Source: Mycobacterium sp.
GTDB lineage: Bacteria > Actinomycetota > Actinomycetes > Mycobacteriales > Mycobacteriaceae
Direction: 5' to 3'
DNA length: 64,000 nt
Assembly: GCF_002863225.1 (NCBI RefSeq)
Contig: NZ_PKEK01000100.1
Span: forward strand, 42,602 to 106,601
Shown here: positions 25,299 to 33,214 of the stretch, piece after piece
Position numbering within the stretch: position 1 is the first letter of the stretch
Layout of the letters: the number at the start of each line of letters is the position of its first letter
Notes under the pieces: model-generated
Seen by the model: the letters and a program-made list of their open reading frames with translations, nothing else
What the model was told of the DNA's origin: nothing
Database searches by the model: none
Program-made: the position numbers and the translations under genes

Positions 25299-26129
25299 AT
25301 GCCGCTGTTCGGAGTGCAGCGTCGTCAATCGTGCGCCGGCGCGGCGCTGGCCGCGGTCCTGGTTTTGGTCGCAGGCTGCGCGACGGAACCCAAACACCAG
25401 CCGTCGAAAGCCGGCGCCGCGAGGAGTGGCACGACGTACACGGTCGAGCCGTTCGACTTCGACGGTGTCGCCGGCCTGTCGATGTCTGTCACACAGCGTC
25501 AGCTGGGCGGCTCGATGTGCCCCTGCGTCAAAGTGCACTACCCCGCCGACGGCTTGCACAACGACGAGGGAGTGACCGCGATCGACAAGGCGCCGCTGCG
25601 GGCAGGCGACACCGTGCTCGGCTTCAGCCTGGGGTCGCAGGTGATCTCGCTGTATCTGGCGAAACACACACCACCGCCCGGCGTCCGATTCGTCCTACTG
25701 GGCGACACATTCGCCCGAAACGACGAGCTGGTGGCCCGTCATCAGGGCATCCCGCCTGACATCGCCAACGCGGTCACGCTTGTGGTCCGTGAATATGACG
25801 GATGGAGCGACAAACCGACCCGCAAAGCCTCGCCCCACTTCGAACTCGCAATGCACAACGCAGAACTGGGCGCGGCAACTATTCATGACTATGTCCGCGC
25901 CCGCATCGAGGACGCGGCCAACGTGACGACGAGACGCGGCAACATCACCGCCGTACTGATCCCCACCCAGCATCTCCCGATCAACAAAGCGCTGCGAATG
26001 CTCGGCAACGGCACAAAGGCCGATCACCTCGACGCCGAACAGCGACCGCTCATCGACAGCGCCTACGACCGACCCATCCCCACACCGCAGCAGTTGGCCG
26101 ACTCGACGGGCCAGCAAGTCAGCGGCTGA
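25299..26129 (+). CDS. lipoprotein with PE-PPE-like serine hydrolase domain
   Basis: A 276-residue lipoprotein: the signal peptide ends in the lipobox LVAGC (Cys27). The core contains a GFSLGSQ elbow with Ser110 and a YPADGLHN strand upstream. RFVLLGDTFARNDEL corresponds to the RFVMLGANP segment of the neighbouring PE-PPE paralogues. It therefore appears to be a divergent, membrane-anchored relative, the fourth hydrolase of the cluster. A second motif, PTQHLPINKALRMLG, carries a candidate catalytic His. It is convergent with a small secreted protein gene, with four bases between. The substrate is unknown. Confidence 0.75.
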   Translation: MPLFGVQRRQSCAGAALAAVLVLVAGCATEPKHQPSKAGAARSGTTYTVEPFDFDGVAGLSMSVTQRQLGGSMCPCVKVHYPADGLHNDEGVTAIDKAPLRAGDTVLGFSLGSQVISLYLAKHTPPPGVRFVLLGDTFARNDELVARHQGIPPDIANAVTLVVREYDGWSDKPTRKASPHFELAMHNAELGAATIHDYVRARIEDAANVTTRRGNITAVLIPTQHLPINKALRMLGNGTKADHLDAEQRPLIDSAYDRPIPTPQQLADSTGQQVSG

Positions 26130-26133
26130 GCCG

Positions 26134-26433
26134 TCAACCCGCGATCTGCGCCTGAGCGACCGCGTTAGCGGTCTGGTCGGGGCAGTGCTGGCGGATCGTG
26201 GTGCCAGTCAGGACGCCGGCGTTGGTGGCGTTATAGCCGCGAGCCTCGAGGGTCGTCTCGATCGCGGCGAGGCTGGTGCCGCTCCGCAGCTCGGCGCAGA
26301 TGTCGTAACGGGAGTCGATGGCGGCGGCCTGCGCAGGCGCGGCGAGCGTCAGCGTTGCGATCATCGCGGCTCCGGCCCCCAGAAGGGACGTGCGGATCAG
26401 GCTTTGCCTGCCGGCGTTGTTGTTACGACTCAT
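26134..26433 (-). CDS. small secreted DUF732-like protein
   Basis: A 99-residue secreted protein with the signal peptide SLLGAGAAMIATLTLAAPAQA. The mature part is about 60 residues with two cysteines (YDICAELRSGTS, RQHCPDQT), probably one disulfide. The pattern recalls the DUF732 domain common in mycobacteria, though shorter and lacking the usual KAVCxLLDxG motif. GAGGGTGA is placed just before the ATG. Function unknown. Confidence 0.6.
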   Translation of the reverse strand: MSRNNNAGRQSLIRTSLLGAGAAMIATLTLAAPAQAAAIDSRYDICAELRSGTSLAAIETTLEARGYNATNAGVLTGTTIRQHCPDQTANAVAQAQIAG

Positions 26434-26641
26434 GTCACCCTCGCTGTCTCGAGGTCACCGTTTCTGCGTTAGTGGCCGTTGCCGTCTACCAACGCGACTA
26501 CCACCCCGATAGCTGCCCGATTCAGCGCAAAGGTGACCCAACTCACCGCGGGCGGACGATTCCAAGGAAGCGGCGGCGTCGAGCGCCTAAGCTGAGGCAC
26601 GCCCGGAACCGGGCGGTGGGTTCACCGAGAGGCCTGCGATC

Positions 26642-26944
26642 ATGCGATTTTTTCGCCGCCTGACCAGCACCTTGGCGGTTGCCTCCTTGCCGCTGGCGGG
26701 GGCGGCCCTGGCCACGTCCGCGATCAGCTCCGCGGGCTGCGATCCGAATTGGTCACGCAACGCGTGGACCGGCGAGTGCCATCCGCAGCCGGCGCCACCG
26801 AACTGGTACGTGGTGCGCCCCGCTTATGCACCGCCGTACGCACCGGTGGACGTACCACCGCCGCCTCCCCCGCCGCCCTGGGCTCAGAAAATGCAGCCCA
26901 GATGGGACGAGGGCAGCCAACGTTGGTTTTGGGCCGGGATCTGA
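26642..26944 (+). CDS. small secreted Pro-rich protein
   Basis: A 100-residue protein with a signal peptide (MRFFRRLTSTLAVASLPLAG, cleavage near AISSAG). The mature part has two cysteines (GCDPNWSRNAWTGEC), a Pro/Tyr-rich middle (PAYAPPYAPVDVPPPPPPPP) and the tail WDEGSQRWFWAGI. Such short Cys-Pro proteins are frequent in mycobacterial secretomes. No assigned function. GAGAGG precedes the ATG. Confidence 0.6.
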   Translation: MRFFRRLTSTLAVASLPLAGAALATSAISSAGCDPNWSRNAWTGECHPQPAPPNWYVVRPAYAPPYAPVDVPPPPPPPPWAQKMQPRWDEGSQRWFWAGI

Positions 26945-26961
26945 CGGCGCCGCAGCCTAAT

Positions 26962-28098
26962 TCACAACTTCCGGATACCGCGCAACACCTTTGCGAACGG
27001 ACCGCCGGCCGCGAGGCCGCGGCGAAGACTCGGCTGCAGCGTGCTCAGGTTCATCAGCACCGGATAGCTCAGCCCGTGATCGCGCCAGTCCGCGAGCTGC
27101 TCCACGATCTCGTCGTGAGTTCCCTGTAGGCAGGCATCTTTCAGCAAGGACAGTGGAACGTCCGCGGTGTATCTGAGCACCGATTCTTCGTCGAAGACCT
27201 GCGGGATGATGTCCTGAGAACCGGTGAAGTCGTCGCCGAGTGGGTGCGACACCCCGTGCCGCTTCCACAATTCCGCCGGAGCGTTCAGCGCGAACGTCTT
27301 CATCGCCGTCGACTCCAAGGCCTCGTCGATCTCCCCTCGGCTACGTCCAGTCACCGTGAAGAACATCATCGCGGCGCCGATCGACGCCGGATCCCGTCCG
27401 GCATCCGAGGCCGCCGTCCGAACCTCGTCCATGCCGCGCGCGTAGTCCGCGGGCGCGAACACCGCTGCGGGAAACCATGAGTCGGCGTAGCGCCCGGTGG
27501 CACGCAGCATGCGGGGCCCGTGCGAGGCGATCCAGATTTCGGGCCACCGGCCGCGATACGGCCACAGGTCGAACACCGCATTGCGCAGCGGGAAGAACGG
27601 CGAATCACGCGTGACGAGTTGCCCGCCGGAATTCCACAGCGCCCGGATGGTGGCCAACGCCTCTTCAAAGCGAGCCACCGGGCGTGACCACTCGACTCCG
27701 TAGGGCTCGTTGCCCTCGCGCTCGCCGGTACCGATGCCGAGGATGGCCCTGCCTCTGGTCAGCAGGTGCAGCGTCGCGGCAGCCTGCGCGGTGACCGCCG
27801 GGGTGCGCCGACCCGTGTCGGTCACTCCGATGCCAAGGCGCATGCGCCCCAGCCGATTTCGCGCCGCCAGATGCCCGAGCACAGTCCACGGTTCGAGGTT
27901 CGCGTCGACCTTGGGCGTCAGTCGTGCCGCACCGATGTATTTCGGTTGCGCCATCGAGCGGGGGAACAACGAATTCAAGTGGTCGGTGAGCCAGAACGAA
28001 TCCGCGCGGGCCGCTACCGCGGACAGATAGCTGCTTCGCGTCACCGCCATCGGCGAAAACCGCATGGGCAGCGCCTGCGCCGCCAAACCGACCTTCAC
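26962..28098 (-). CDS. LLM-class F420-dependent oxidoreductase, phthiodiolone ketoreductase-like
   Basis: A 378-residue luciferase-like monooxygenase-family protein, predicted to use F420H2. It resembles the M. tuberculosis phthiodiolone dimycocerosate ketoreductase (Rv2951c) in stretches such as AQAAATLHLLTRGRAILGIG, REGNEPYGVEW, RFEEALATIRALWNS and HGPRMLRATGRYADSW. None of the phthiocerol biosynthesis genes is nearby, so it is more likely a paralogue acting on another ketone. The GTG start (MKVGLAAQALP) is the first in frame. It is followed downstream by the small Pro-rich gene on the opposite strand. Confidence 0.88.
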   Translation of the reverse strand: MKVGLAAQALPMRFSPMAVTRSSYLSAVAARADSFWLTDHLNSLFPRSMAQPKYIGAARLTPKVDANLEPWTVLGHLAARNRLGRMRLGIGVTDTGRRTPAVTAQAAATLHLLTRGRAILGIGTGEREGNEPYGVEWSRPVARFEEALATIRALWNSGGQLVTRDSPFFPLRNAVFDLWPYRGRWPEIWIASHGPRMLRATGRYADSWFPAAVFAPADYARGMDEVRTAASDAGRDPASIGAAMMFFTVTGRSRGEIDEALESTAMKTFALNAPAELWKRHGVSHPLGDDFTGSQDIIPQVFDEESVLRYTADVPLSLLKDACLQGTHDEIVEQLADWRDHGLSYPVLMNLSTLQPSLRRGLAAGGPFAKVLRGIRKL

Positions 28099-28122
28099 CG
28101 TTGACCCCCGACGGTCGTCGAC

Positions 28123-28494
28123 CTACTGCTGCGCACCGCCCGATGCTCCCACCCCGTCTGTGCCGGGCTGAGGCTGGCCTGCGTTCACCCGCTGGAGGTA
28201 TCGCGGGCAGTAAGCACTGGCGGCGATGGCGGTGAACTTGGCGGCGTTGACGGTGTTGGTTCCCGAATTCTGCTGCAGCACAAGCTGAACCACCTCCAGC
28301 TGTGACTTGCCCTGATCGAGCAAGCCGCAGGCCGCCTTGGCCGCTTCGACCGCATTTTTGGGATCGTTGAAACTGATGCCCGCTTTGGTCAGCGCGTCGA
28401 CAAAACTTGCATCGACGTTCGGATCGGCATGGGCTGACACCGAGGCGCCGCCCAGTGCCACGGCGATGCCGAACAGGACGAACAGACGTCTCAT
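28123..28494 (-). CDS. secreted DUF732 protein A
   Basis: About 123 residues. Signal peptide MRRLFVLFGIAVALGGASVS ends near AHA. The DUF732 domain contains FVDALTKAGISFNDP, AAKAACGLLDQGKS and AKFTAIAASAYCP, with the two conserved Cys. The start at MRRL is preferred over an ATG six codons upstream because it gives a standard signal peptide. It lies 34 bases downstream of a paralogue on the same strand, an evident tandem duplication. Function unknown. Confidence 0.85.
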   Translation of the reverse strand: MRRLFVLFGIAVALGGASVSAHADPNVDASFVDALTKAGISFNDPKNAVEAAKAACGLLDQGKSQLEVVQLVLQQNSGTNTVNAAKFTAIAASAYCPRYLQRVNAGQPQPGTDGVGASGGAQQ

Positions 28495-28528
28495 CGATCC
28501 ATCATCGTCCACGCTGGCGTCGTGACAC

Positions 28529-28891
28529 TCAGCCCGCGGGCGCTAGCGCGGGATTCGGCGCAGACGGTTGGGCGGCGTGCAGGTGCTGTGGGCAGTACGC
28601 GCTCTCGGCGATCGCCGTGAACTGCGCGGCTCTGTTCGTGTCCAGACCCGGGTTCTGCCTACTCACGAGTTCGACCACGTCGAGTTGAGGCCGACCCTGA
28701 TCCATCATTCCGCAGGCCGACTTGCCGGCCTTGATCGCGCCGCTCTCACTCTTGATGGTGATGCCCGCCTTGATGAGCGCATCGAGAAAGCTCGCGTCCA
28801 GCCCCGGGTCGGCGCCGGCCGGGCTGGGCTGCGCCAGCGCGGCCAGACTCAGCGCGGCAGCCCCCACCACCCACTTCACCCGAGGTGTCAT
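28529..28891 (-). CDS. secreted DUF732 protein B
   Basis: About 120 residues. Signal peptide (MTPRVKWVVGAAALSLAALA, ending AGA). The DUF732 domain shows FLDALIKAGITIKSE, GKSACGMMDQGRP and AQFTAIAESAYCPQHL, paralogous to the next gene downstream. The C-terminus is Pro/Ala-rich. An alternative ATG lies six codons upstream at 28909. It is divergent from the SRPBCC gene. Confidence 0.85.
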   Translation of the reverse strand: MTPRVKWVVGAAALSLAALAQPSPAGADPGLDASFLDALIKAGITIKSESGAIKAGKSACGMMDQGRPQLDVVELVSRQNPGLDTNRAAQFTAIAESAYCPQHLHAAQPSAPNPALAPAG

Positions 28892-28975
28892 CGGTACATC
28901 GTCGCGCATCCGGACGCCTTTGTCGCGATTACCGAATCGCCCCATCGACCGCGCTGCCCTGACAAGATCGGACAA

Positions 28976-29461
28976 ATGGCCGACCGAATCGAAGTCCAGC
29001 GCACCATCAGCGCCCCGCCAGCCGACATCTTCGCCGTGCTCTGCGATCCCCAGGGTCACGTCGCCATCGACTCCTCCGGCATGCTGCAGGACGCCGATGG
29101 CACAGCGGTCGCCGCGGCCGGGGACAGTTTTGTCGTCCACATGGATCGGGAAGCGCTGAACGACTTTCCGGAACTCGGCAGATACGACGTCACCGTCACG
29201 ATCCGCGATTTCGATAAGGATCAGCTGATCGCCTGGACGGTGCTGGGTCAGATCCGCCCGCAGATCGGCCATGTCTACGGCTACCGGCTCGAACCCGACC
29301 AGCAGGGCAACGGCACGCTCGTCACGTCGTTCTACGACTGGTCGGACATCGACGAAAAGTGGCGTGAGGCAGGCATTTTCCCGGTCATCTCGGAAGGCGC
29401 ACTGCGGGCGTCGTTGGGCATCCTGGACCGCACGGTACGGCGCGGGTACCCGAAGGGCTGA
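28976..29461 (+). CDS. SRPBCC (polyketide cyclase/START-like) family protein
   Basis: A 161-residue START-like fold: begins with IEVQRTISAPPADIFAVLCD, the typical first strand and helix of the family. It continues with WTVLGQIRPQIGHVYGY and ends with a C-terminal helix RASLGILDRTVRRG. Such proteins bind hydrophobic ligands; the ligand is unknown. ATG 28976 is chosen because the family motif starts four residues later. The stop lies 9 bases before the first palindrome of the Clp-N gene operator. Confidence 0.85.
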   Translation: MADRIEVQRTISAPPADIFAVLCDPQGHVAIDSSGMLQDADGTAVAAAGDSFVVHMDREALNDFPELGRYDVTVTIRDFDKDQLIAWTVLGQIRPQIGHVYGYRLEPDQQGNGTLVTSFYDWSDIDEKWREAGIFPVISEGALRASLGILDRTVRRGYPKG

Positions 29462-29470
29462 CCTCGTCGC

Positions 29471-29515
29471 GTCAACTCCGGGTTGACGCACGACTGCCGT
29501 CAACCTAGTGTTGAC
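29471..29515 (+). promoter_or_regulatory. double palindromic operator GTCAAC-N5-GTTGAC
   Basis: Two perfect inverted repeats with identical arms and identical 5-base spacers: 29471-29487 (spacer TCCGG) and 29499-29515 (spacer CTAGT), 28 bases centre to centre. The second ends three bases before the ATG of the Clp-N/HTH gene, leaving no room for a Shine-Dalgarno. The transcript may therefore be leaderless and the operator may cover its promoter. Autoregulation by the downstream HTH protein is an inference. Confidence 0.7.
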
Positions 29516-29518
29516 GCC

Positions 29519-30217
29519 ATGGCGCAAGTTCAGCCCGTCCGCCTCGACGAGATGATCAACACGATCAAGAACGTGCACACCGACGTGCTCGACCAACTCA
29601 GCGACGCGGTGCTGACGGCCGAGCATCTCGGCGAGGTCGCCGACCACCTGATCGGTCATTTCGTGGACCAGGCGCGGCGGTCCGGCGCGTCATGGACCGA
29701 CATCGGCAAGAGCATGGGCGTGACCAAGCAGGCCGCCCAGAAGCGCTTCGTGCTGCGCGCCGAGACCACGACCCTCGATCCGAACGGCGGCTTCGAGCGC
29801 TTCACCCCCCGCGCCCGCCAGTCCGTGATCGAGGCCCAGAAGGCGGCCCACGAGGCCGGCAACAACGAAATCACGCCCGATCACCTGATTCTCGGGATGT
29901 TGAGCGACCCCGACGCTCTGGTCACCAAGCTGATAAGGGCCCAGCGCGTCGACCCGGAATCGCTGCGCACGTCCATCACGCTGCCGCCCGCGGCCGACAA
30001 GATGCCGGCGCTGATCCCGTTCAGCGGCTCGGCACGCAAAGTTCTCGAGCTGACATTCCGCGAAGCACTTCGCTTGGGCCACAACTACATCGGGACCGAG
30101 CATCTGCTGCTCGCCTTGCTGGAGCTCGAGGACGGTGACGGTCCGCTACATCGGGCCGGCGTCGAGACAGATCTGGCCGCCGCGTTGCAGGCGCTGGCCG
30201 CCCGCACGAAACCCTGA
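29519..30217 (+). CDS. Clp N-terminal-domain protein with HTH segment
   Basis: 232 residues. An N-terminal helical region (residues 1-80) includes SGASWTDIGKSMGVTKQAAQ, which has the look of a helix-turn-helix. The rest is a double Clp-N repeat like that of ClpC (FTPRARQSVIEAQKAAHEAG with ITPDHLILGML, then FSGSARKVLELTFREALRLG with IGTEHLLLALL). There is no AAA+ domain. Such proteins may be transcription regulators that sense through the Clp-N pocket, or adaptors. The perfect paired palindromes abutting the start favour an autoregulated DNA-binding protein. Confidence 0.85.
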   Translation: MAQVQPVRLDEMINTIKNVHTDVLDQLSDAVLTAEHLGEVADHLIGHFVDQARRSGASWTDIGKSMGVTKQAAQKRFVLRAETTTLDPNGGFERFTPRARQSVIEAQKAAHEAGNNEITPDHLILGMLSDPDALVTKLIRAQRVDPESLRTSITLPPAADKMPALIPFSGSARKVLELTFREALRLGHNYIGTEHLLLALLELEDGDGPLHRAGVETDLAAALQALAARTKP

Positions 30218-30284
30218 GGGTTGTACAACCCGACAACGTGAGCTGCGCGGTGTGCCATCATGCGATGGTCGTCGAGGAGGAAAG

Positions 30285-30791
30285 ATGCGCCGCTATCTGG
30301 TTGTCGTGATCACTGTCATCGCGGCCACGTTCATCGCGGTACCCCGCGCGTCCGCAGGCGACGCACCGATCGGTCATCTCGGTGACACGCTGCGGGTCGA
30401 CACCGGAAAGATGGTCGCCGACGTCACGGTCAGCAGCGTGCAACCGGTAGACCCGCCACCGGGTTTCGGCTACAACCGAGTCGGCGTGCCGGTCAAGAGC
30501 TTCCCGAACAGCGCCGTGATGCGCGCCGACGTGGCGATCCACGCGGTGCGGATGCCGAACCCGTACCAGATGGCCACCGACTTCACCTTCGACGGCGTCA
30601 CCCCGTTCGGCGACGCGTACAAATCCCGCGCGTCGGACGCCCCCGACGCACTCGACGCGGTGCTGACGAATGCACCCGCAGGTGCCATCGTTCGCGGCGG
30701 TGTCTATTGGGAGGCTTACCGCGATCCGGTCTCGACGGTGGTTCTGCTGGACAAGAAGACGGGCTACCACCTCGCACAGTGGAACCTGTAG
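30285..30791 (+). CDS. secreted protein, possible immunoglobulin-like (MPT63/DUF1942-like) fold
   Basis: 168 residues with a signal peptide (MRRYLVVVITVIAATFIAV, ending RASA). The mature part is beta-rich: IGHLGDTLRVDTGKMVADVT, VSSVQPVDPPPGFGYNR, MRADVAIHAVRMPNPYQ, and a final GVYWEAYRDPVSTVVLLDKK. The layout recalls the MPT63/telokin-like secreted proteins, but that assignment is tentative. A strong GAGGAGG precedes the ATG. The last 13 bases overlap the next gene. Confidence 0.7.
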   Translation: MRRYLVVVITVIAATFIAVPRASAGDAPIGHLGDTLRVDTGKMVADVTVSSVQPVDPPPGFGYNRVGVPVKSFPNSAVMRADVAIHAVRMPNPYQMATDFTFDGVTPFGDAYKSRASDAPDALDAVLTNAPAGAIVRGGVYWEAYRDPVSTVVLLDKKTGYHLAQWNL

Positions 30792-31315
30792 CTCGTCTCG
30801 CCACCCCGGGTTCCATCGACGCTGTCGAGCTCGCGGCCGTCGCCGCAAAGACCTTCCCGCTGGCCTGCCCTCCGTCGGTCGCGCTCAACGACATCGCCGC
30901 CTTCATCGACGCCCAACTCTCCGATACACGTTTCGCCGAGTACCTCGCCGACCCGCGGCGGCTGATCTTCACCACCGCCGAGGAGGGCCGGATTACCGGG
31001 TACGCCATGCTGATCGAGGGTGGGCCCGACGACCCCGACGTCCAGCAGGCGGTGAGCATCCGGCCCGCGATCGAGCTCTCGAAGATGTACGTGCTTGCGG
31101 CCCAGCACGGCTCGGGCGCGGCGGCGGCGTTGATGCACGCCGCACTGACCGCGGCATCAGACCGCAGCGCCGGATGCGTATGGCTCGGTGTCAATCGGAA
31201 AAACCAACGCGCTCAACGGTTTTACACGAAGAGCGGCTTTACCGTCAGCGGCGGCAGGACTTTTCGGCTGGGCGACCACACCGAGAGCGACTATGTGATG
31301 GTTCGCCCGTGTTGA
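30779..31315 (+). CDS. GNAT-family N-acetyltransferase
   Basis: 178 residues with a GNAT fold: ITGYAMLIEG (beta4), IELSKMYVLAAQHGSGAAAALM (motif A, acetyl-CoA pyrophosphate loop with QHGSGAA) and GVNRKNQRAQRFYTKSGF (motif B). It matches the remembered position of M. tuberculosis Rv2669. The GTG start overlaps the preceding stop region by 13 bases, which suggests coupling. Its 3' end overlaps the zapE tail on the other strand by 25 bases. Acceptor unknown. Confidence 0.88.
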   Translation: MEPVARLATPGSIDAVELAAVAAKTFPLACPPSVALNDIAAFIDAQLSDTRFAEYLADPRRLIFTTAEEGRITGYAMLIEGGPDDPDVQQAVSIRPAIELSKMYVLAAQHGSGAAAALMHAALTAASDRSAGCVWLGVNRKNQRAQRFYTKSGFTVSGGRTFRLGDHTESDYVMVRPC

Positions 31316-32336
31316 GGGCCGGCGCCGGCACTGAGCGCCAGCAGCCGCGAGGTGGCGCGCAGATATTTCTTACGGAAGCCGCCGCCCAGCATCTCCGGGC
31401 TGAAGACGCGGTCCAGCGCCTCGCCTGAGGCGAACACCGGAATGCCGGCGTCGTACAGCCGATCGGTGAGCGCCACCAGCCGCAGGGCCACGTTCTGATC
31501 CTCGACTGCGTGCACGCCGGTCAGGCAGACCGCCGTCACTCCGTCGATCAGCGACAGGTATCGAGAGGGGTGCATGGTGGCCAGATGGGCACAGAGCTCG
31601 TCGAAGTCGTCGAGGGTTGCGCCAGTCACCCTCACGGCGTGGCCGGCGACCTCCTCGTCGGACGGCGGTGGAGCCGCAGGCGGCAGGGAGCGGTGCCGGT
31701 AGTCGGTCCTTCGATCCGGACCACGTCGAAAATTGCTGCCAGCGTGCTGATTTCGCGCATGAAGTCCTGAGCGGCGAATCGCCCCTCACCGAGCTGCTCG
31801 GGCAACGTGTTGGAAGTGGCCGCCACCGAGACACCGCGCTCGACCAGCTGGGAGAGCAGCCGGGAGATCAGCGTGGTGTTGCCCGGATCGTCGAGCTCGA
31901 ATTCGTCGATGCACAGCAGGATGTGATCGCCCAGCAGGTCCACGCATTCGGCAAAACCGAACACCCCGGACAGCTGGGTGAGCTCCATGAACGTCGCAAA
32001 GGCCTTCGGATGTTCCACACTTTCGGGTAGCCGGCGATAAGCGGCAGCCAGCAGGTGCGTTTTCCCCACGCCGAATCCGCCGTCGAGATACAGGCCGACA
32101 CCCGGAAGCCGCTCGCGGCGACCGAACAACTTCTTGCGGCCGCCGCGCCGCTCGGCGGCGCGGTCGCAGAAGCGCCGGCAGGCATCGACAGCGGCCGTTT
32201 GAGTCGACTCCGACGGGTCCGGGTGATAGCTGGCGAAACTGGCGTCCGCGAACGTCGGCGGCGGTGTCAGCTGAGCAACCAGCCGCTCCGGTGACACCGT
32301 CGGCTGCCGGTCGACCAGCCGAGCAACCCCGTGCAT
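31291..32336 (-). pseudogene. zapE: zapE/AFG1-family ATPase gene, broken by a one-base frameshift
   Basis: AFG1/ZapE-type P-loop ATPase. The 5' part (from 32336) encodes Walker A GGFGVGKTHLL, Walker B LLCIDEFELDD and FDVVRIEGP, then runs out of frame and stops at 31632. The expected continuation, DYRHRSLPPAAPPPSDEE to KKYLRATSRLL, is present in the next frame down to 31291. Adding one base near 31703-31706 restores a single 348-residue frame, exactly a whole number of codons. Either the gene is disrupted in this strain or there is a sequencing error; all other features look intact. Confidence 0.85.
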
Positions 32337-32370
32337 GCCCGCACCCTAGCGACGTGCTGCAATCAATCGC

Positions 32371-33165
32371 ATGGCCGACCAATCAGCTGACGACTCCAGC
32401 GCGGTCCAGATGCGTCTGCTCGGCTCCTCCCGCGACGTCGGCGCCGGCGACCTGCCGGCGCTGTACGCCTACCCGGCCGAGCACGCGGGCGTCTGGCTGC
32501 GGGCGAATTTCATCGCCAGCCTCGACGGCGCCGCGACCTTCGCCGGCAAGTCCGGCGAGCTGGGTGGTGACGGCGATCGGGCGGTGTTCGACGCCCTGCG
32601 GGAAGTGGCCGACGTGATCCTGGTCGGCGCCGGCACTGTCCGCACCGAGGGCTATGCCGGGGCGCGGCCGACCGTAACTCAGCGTCAGCGCCGACAGGAA
32701 CGCGGCCAGAGCGAAGTGCCGCAGCTGGCGATCGTCTCCAATTCCGGCCGGCTGGACCGGGACATGCCGGTCTTCACCCGGACCGAGGTGGCACCGCTGG
32801 TGTGCACGTGCACAGCGGCGCTGGCGCAGACCCAGCAGACGTTGGCCGGCCTCGCCGACGTGGTCGACTGCTCGACCAACGACTCCAGCCAGGTCGACTC
32901 GGCCGCCGTACTCAAAGTGCTGGCCGACCGGGGCCTGCCGCGGGTGCTCACCGAGGGTGGCCCGAGGCTGTTCAGCTCGTTCGTCGACCATGATCTGCTC
33001 GACGAGTTGTGCCTGACGATCGCGCCGAGCCTGGTCGGTGGCAAGGCCGGACGAATCGCGACCGGATCCGAGCAGGTATTGACCGCGATGCGGCGCGCGC
33101 ACATCCTCACCGACGACGACGGTTACCTCTACACGCGATACGTGCGGCGTCCTGCCGGCGCCTGA
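32371..33165 (+). CDS. RibD C-terminal-domain reductase (Rv2671-like)
   Basis: 264 residues of the RibD C-terminal (DHFR-like) reductase domain without the deaminase domain. It shows RANFIASLDGAATFAGKSGE, DVILVGAGTVRTEGY and VLTEGGPRLFSSFVDHDLLDE. The M. tuberculosis homologue Rv2671 is reported to act as an alternative dihydrofolate reductase when overexpressed. The ATG is 34 bases from the divergent zapE start. NADPH binding is expected; the in vivo substrate is open. Confidence 0.9.
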   Translation: MADQSADDSSAVQMRLLGSSRDVGAGDLPALYAYPAEHAGVWLRANFIASLDGAATFAGKSGELGGDGDRAVFDALREVADVILVGAGTVRTEGYAGARPTVTQRQRRQERGQSEVPQLAIVSNSGRLDRDMPVFTRTEVAPLVCTCTAALAQTQQTLAGLADVVDCSTNDSSQVDSAAVLKVLADRGLPRVLTEGGPRLFSSFVDHDLLDELCLTIAPSLVGGKAGRIATGSEQVLTAMRRAHILTDDDGYLYTRYVRRPAGA

Positions 33166-33214
33166 CGGCCCGTCCGGCAATCGATTCGACCTGCCAATCG
33201 CTACTGTGGTCGGC

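Noticed and set aside
29471..29515. Rho-independent terminator for the SRPBCC gene
   Set aside because: Hairpin arms are only 6 bases and no U tail follows; duplicated identical arms before an HTH gene suit an operator better.
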